From assembly GCA_030916975.1 (NCBI GenBank), contig JAUPVO010000054.1:1-19546 (forward strand): 19,546 nt of DNA, read 5' to 3'. The translations under genes were made by a program, and so were the position numbers. Each line of letters begins with the position of its first letter. The stretch's first letter is position 1. Positions 19,489 to 19,546 of this stretch are shown here, piece by piece. The DNA is from Patescibacteria group bacterium (GTDB lineage: Bacteria > Patescibacteriota > Minisyncoccia > Phycocordibacterales > UBA5272). The notes below the pieces were generated by a model. It saw only the letters and a list, made by a program, of their open reading frames with translations, was not told the DNA's origin and ran no database searches.

Positions 19489-19546
19489 CTATTTAGCAGC
19501 CTTTGCTGCAGCTGTGGCTAATCTAGATTTCTTTCTGTCAGCTTAG
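19489..19546 (-). CDS. rpsT: Ribosomal protein bS20 C-terminus, partial
   Basis: The minus strand encodes a C-terminal tail ADRKKSRLATAAAKAAK before the stop at 19489-19491. The K/R/A-rich pattern with KKSRL is typical of the end of bS20, which binds 16S rRNA in the 30S subunit. Only about 18 residues are visible, so the call is provisional, but the strong terminator behind it fits a highly expressed ribosomal gene. Confidence 0.6.

Noticed and set aside
1..19546. CRISPR array or cas genes
   Set aside because: No regularly spaced direct repeats and no Cas-like protein were seen.

Overview
The window is a low-GC bacterial chromosome segment, probably from a Candidate Phyla Radiation (Patescibacteria, Parcubacteria-like) genome. 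This is inferred from AT-rich, tightly packed genes that mostly lack Shine-Dalgarno sequences, a tRNA gene without an encoded CCA, a complete diversity-generating retroelement (DGR, common in CPR genomes) and small housekeeping-type genes. TGA acts as a normal stop, so the code-altered Gracilibacteria/Absconditabacteria are unlikely. The genus cannot be read from the sequence.

Layout. (1) 1-154: the N-terminus of a ParB-like protein leaves the window on the minus strand. (2) 155-773: non-coding, with a probable structured small RNA (about 628-759) that ends in a perfect terminator just before a Shedu-type defence nuclease gene (774-2162). (3) 2171-3493: a large serine recombinase, convergent with Shedu. 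(4) 3612-5493-7801: a type III restriction-modification operon (mod-res) behind an unusually elaborate leader RNA, whose helices compete with a terminator and whose last hairpin contains the mod start codon. (5) 7827-10644: a complete DGR made of reverse transcriptase (-), Avd (+), template repeat TR (-) and a target gene (-) ending in the variable repeat VR. (6) 10785-14872: a five-gene minus-strand operon: ParB-domain methyltransferase, second methyltransferase, HTH protein, 64-aa protein and a 501-aa protein of unknown function. (7) 14900-19546: ordinary chromosomal genes: HAD phosphatase, CapA-like protein, COG3650-like protein, YihY/BrkB membrane protein, DUF3298/RsiV-like protein, cupin, tRNA-Arg and the end of rpsT.

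How the parts fit. Positions 1-14872 look like an accessory defence/modification island: Shedu, type III R-M, two further orphan-type methyltransferases and a serine recombinase that may have moved part of it. The DGR sits inside the island. Over about 135 bp, TR and VR differ at about 25 positions, and every difference is an adenine of the TR coding strand; all non-A positions are identical. This is the signature of adenine-directed mutagenic homing and suggests recent activity. The DGR target gene is strikingly GC-rich and has its own textbook promoter and SD-led leader, unlike its neighbours, which suggests a separate origin.

A second general feature is expression style. At least seven genes have an (often extended, TGn) -10 hexamer ending 6-8 nt before the ATG, which predicts leaderless mRNAs. 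Against that background, the 172-nt structured leader of mod and the structured leader of the DGR target stand out as likely regulatory devices.
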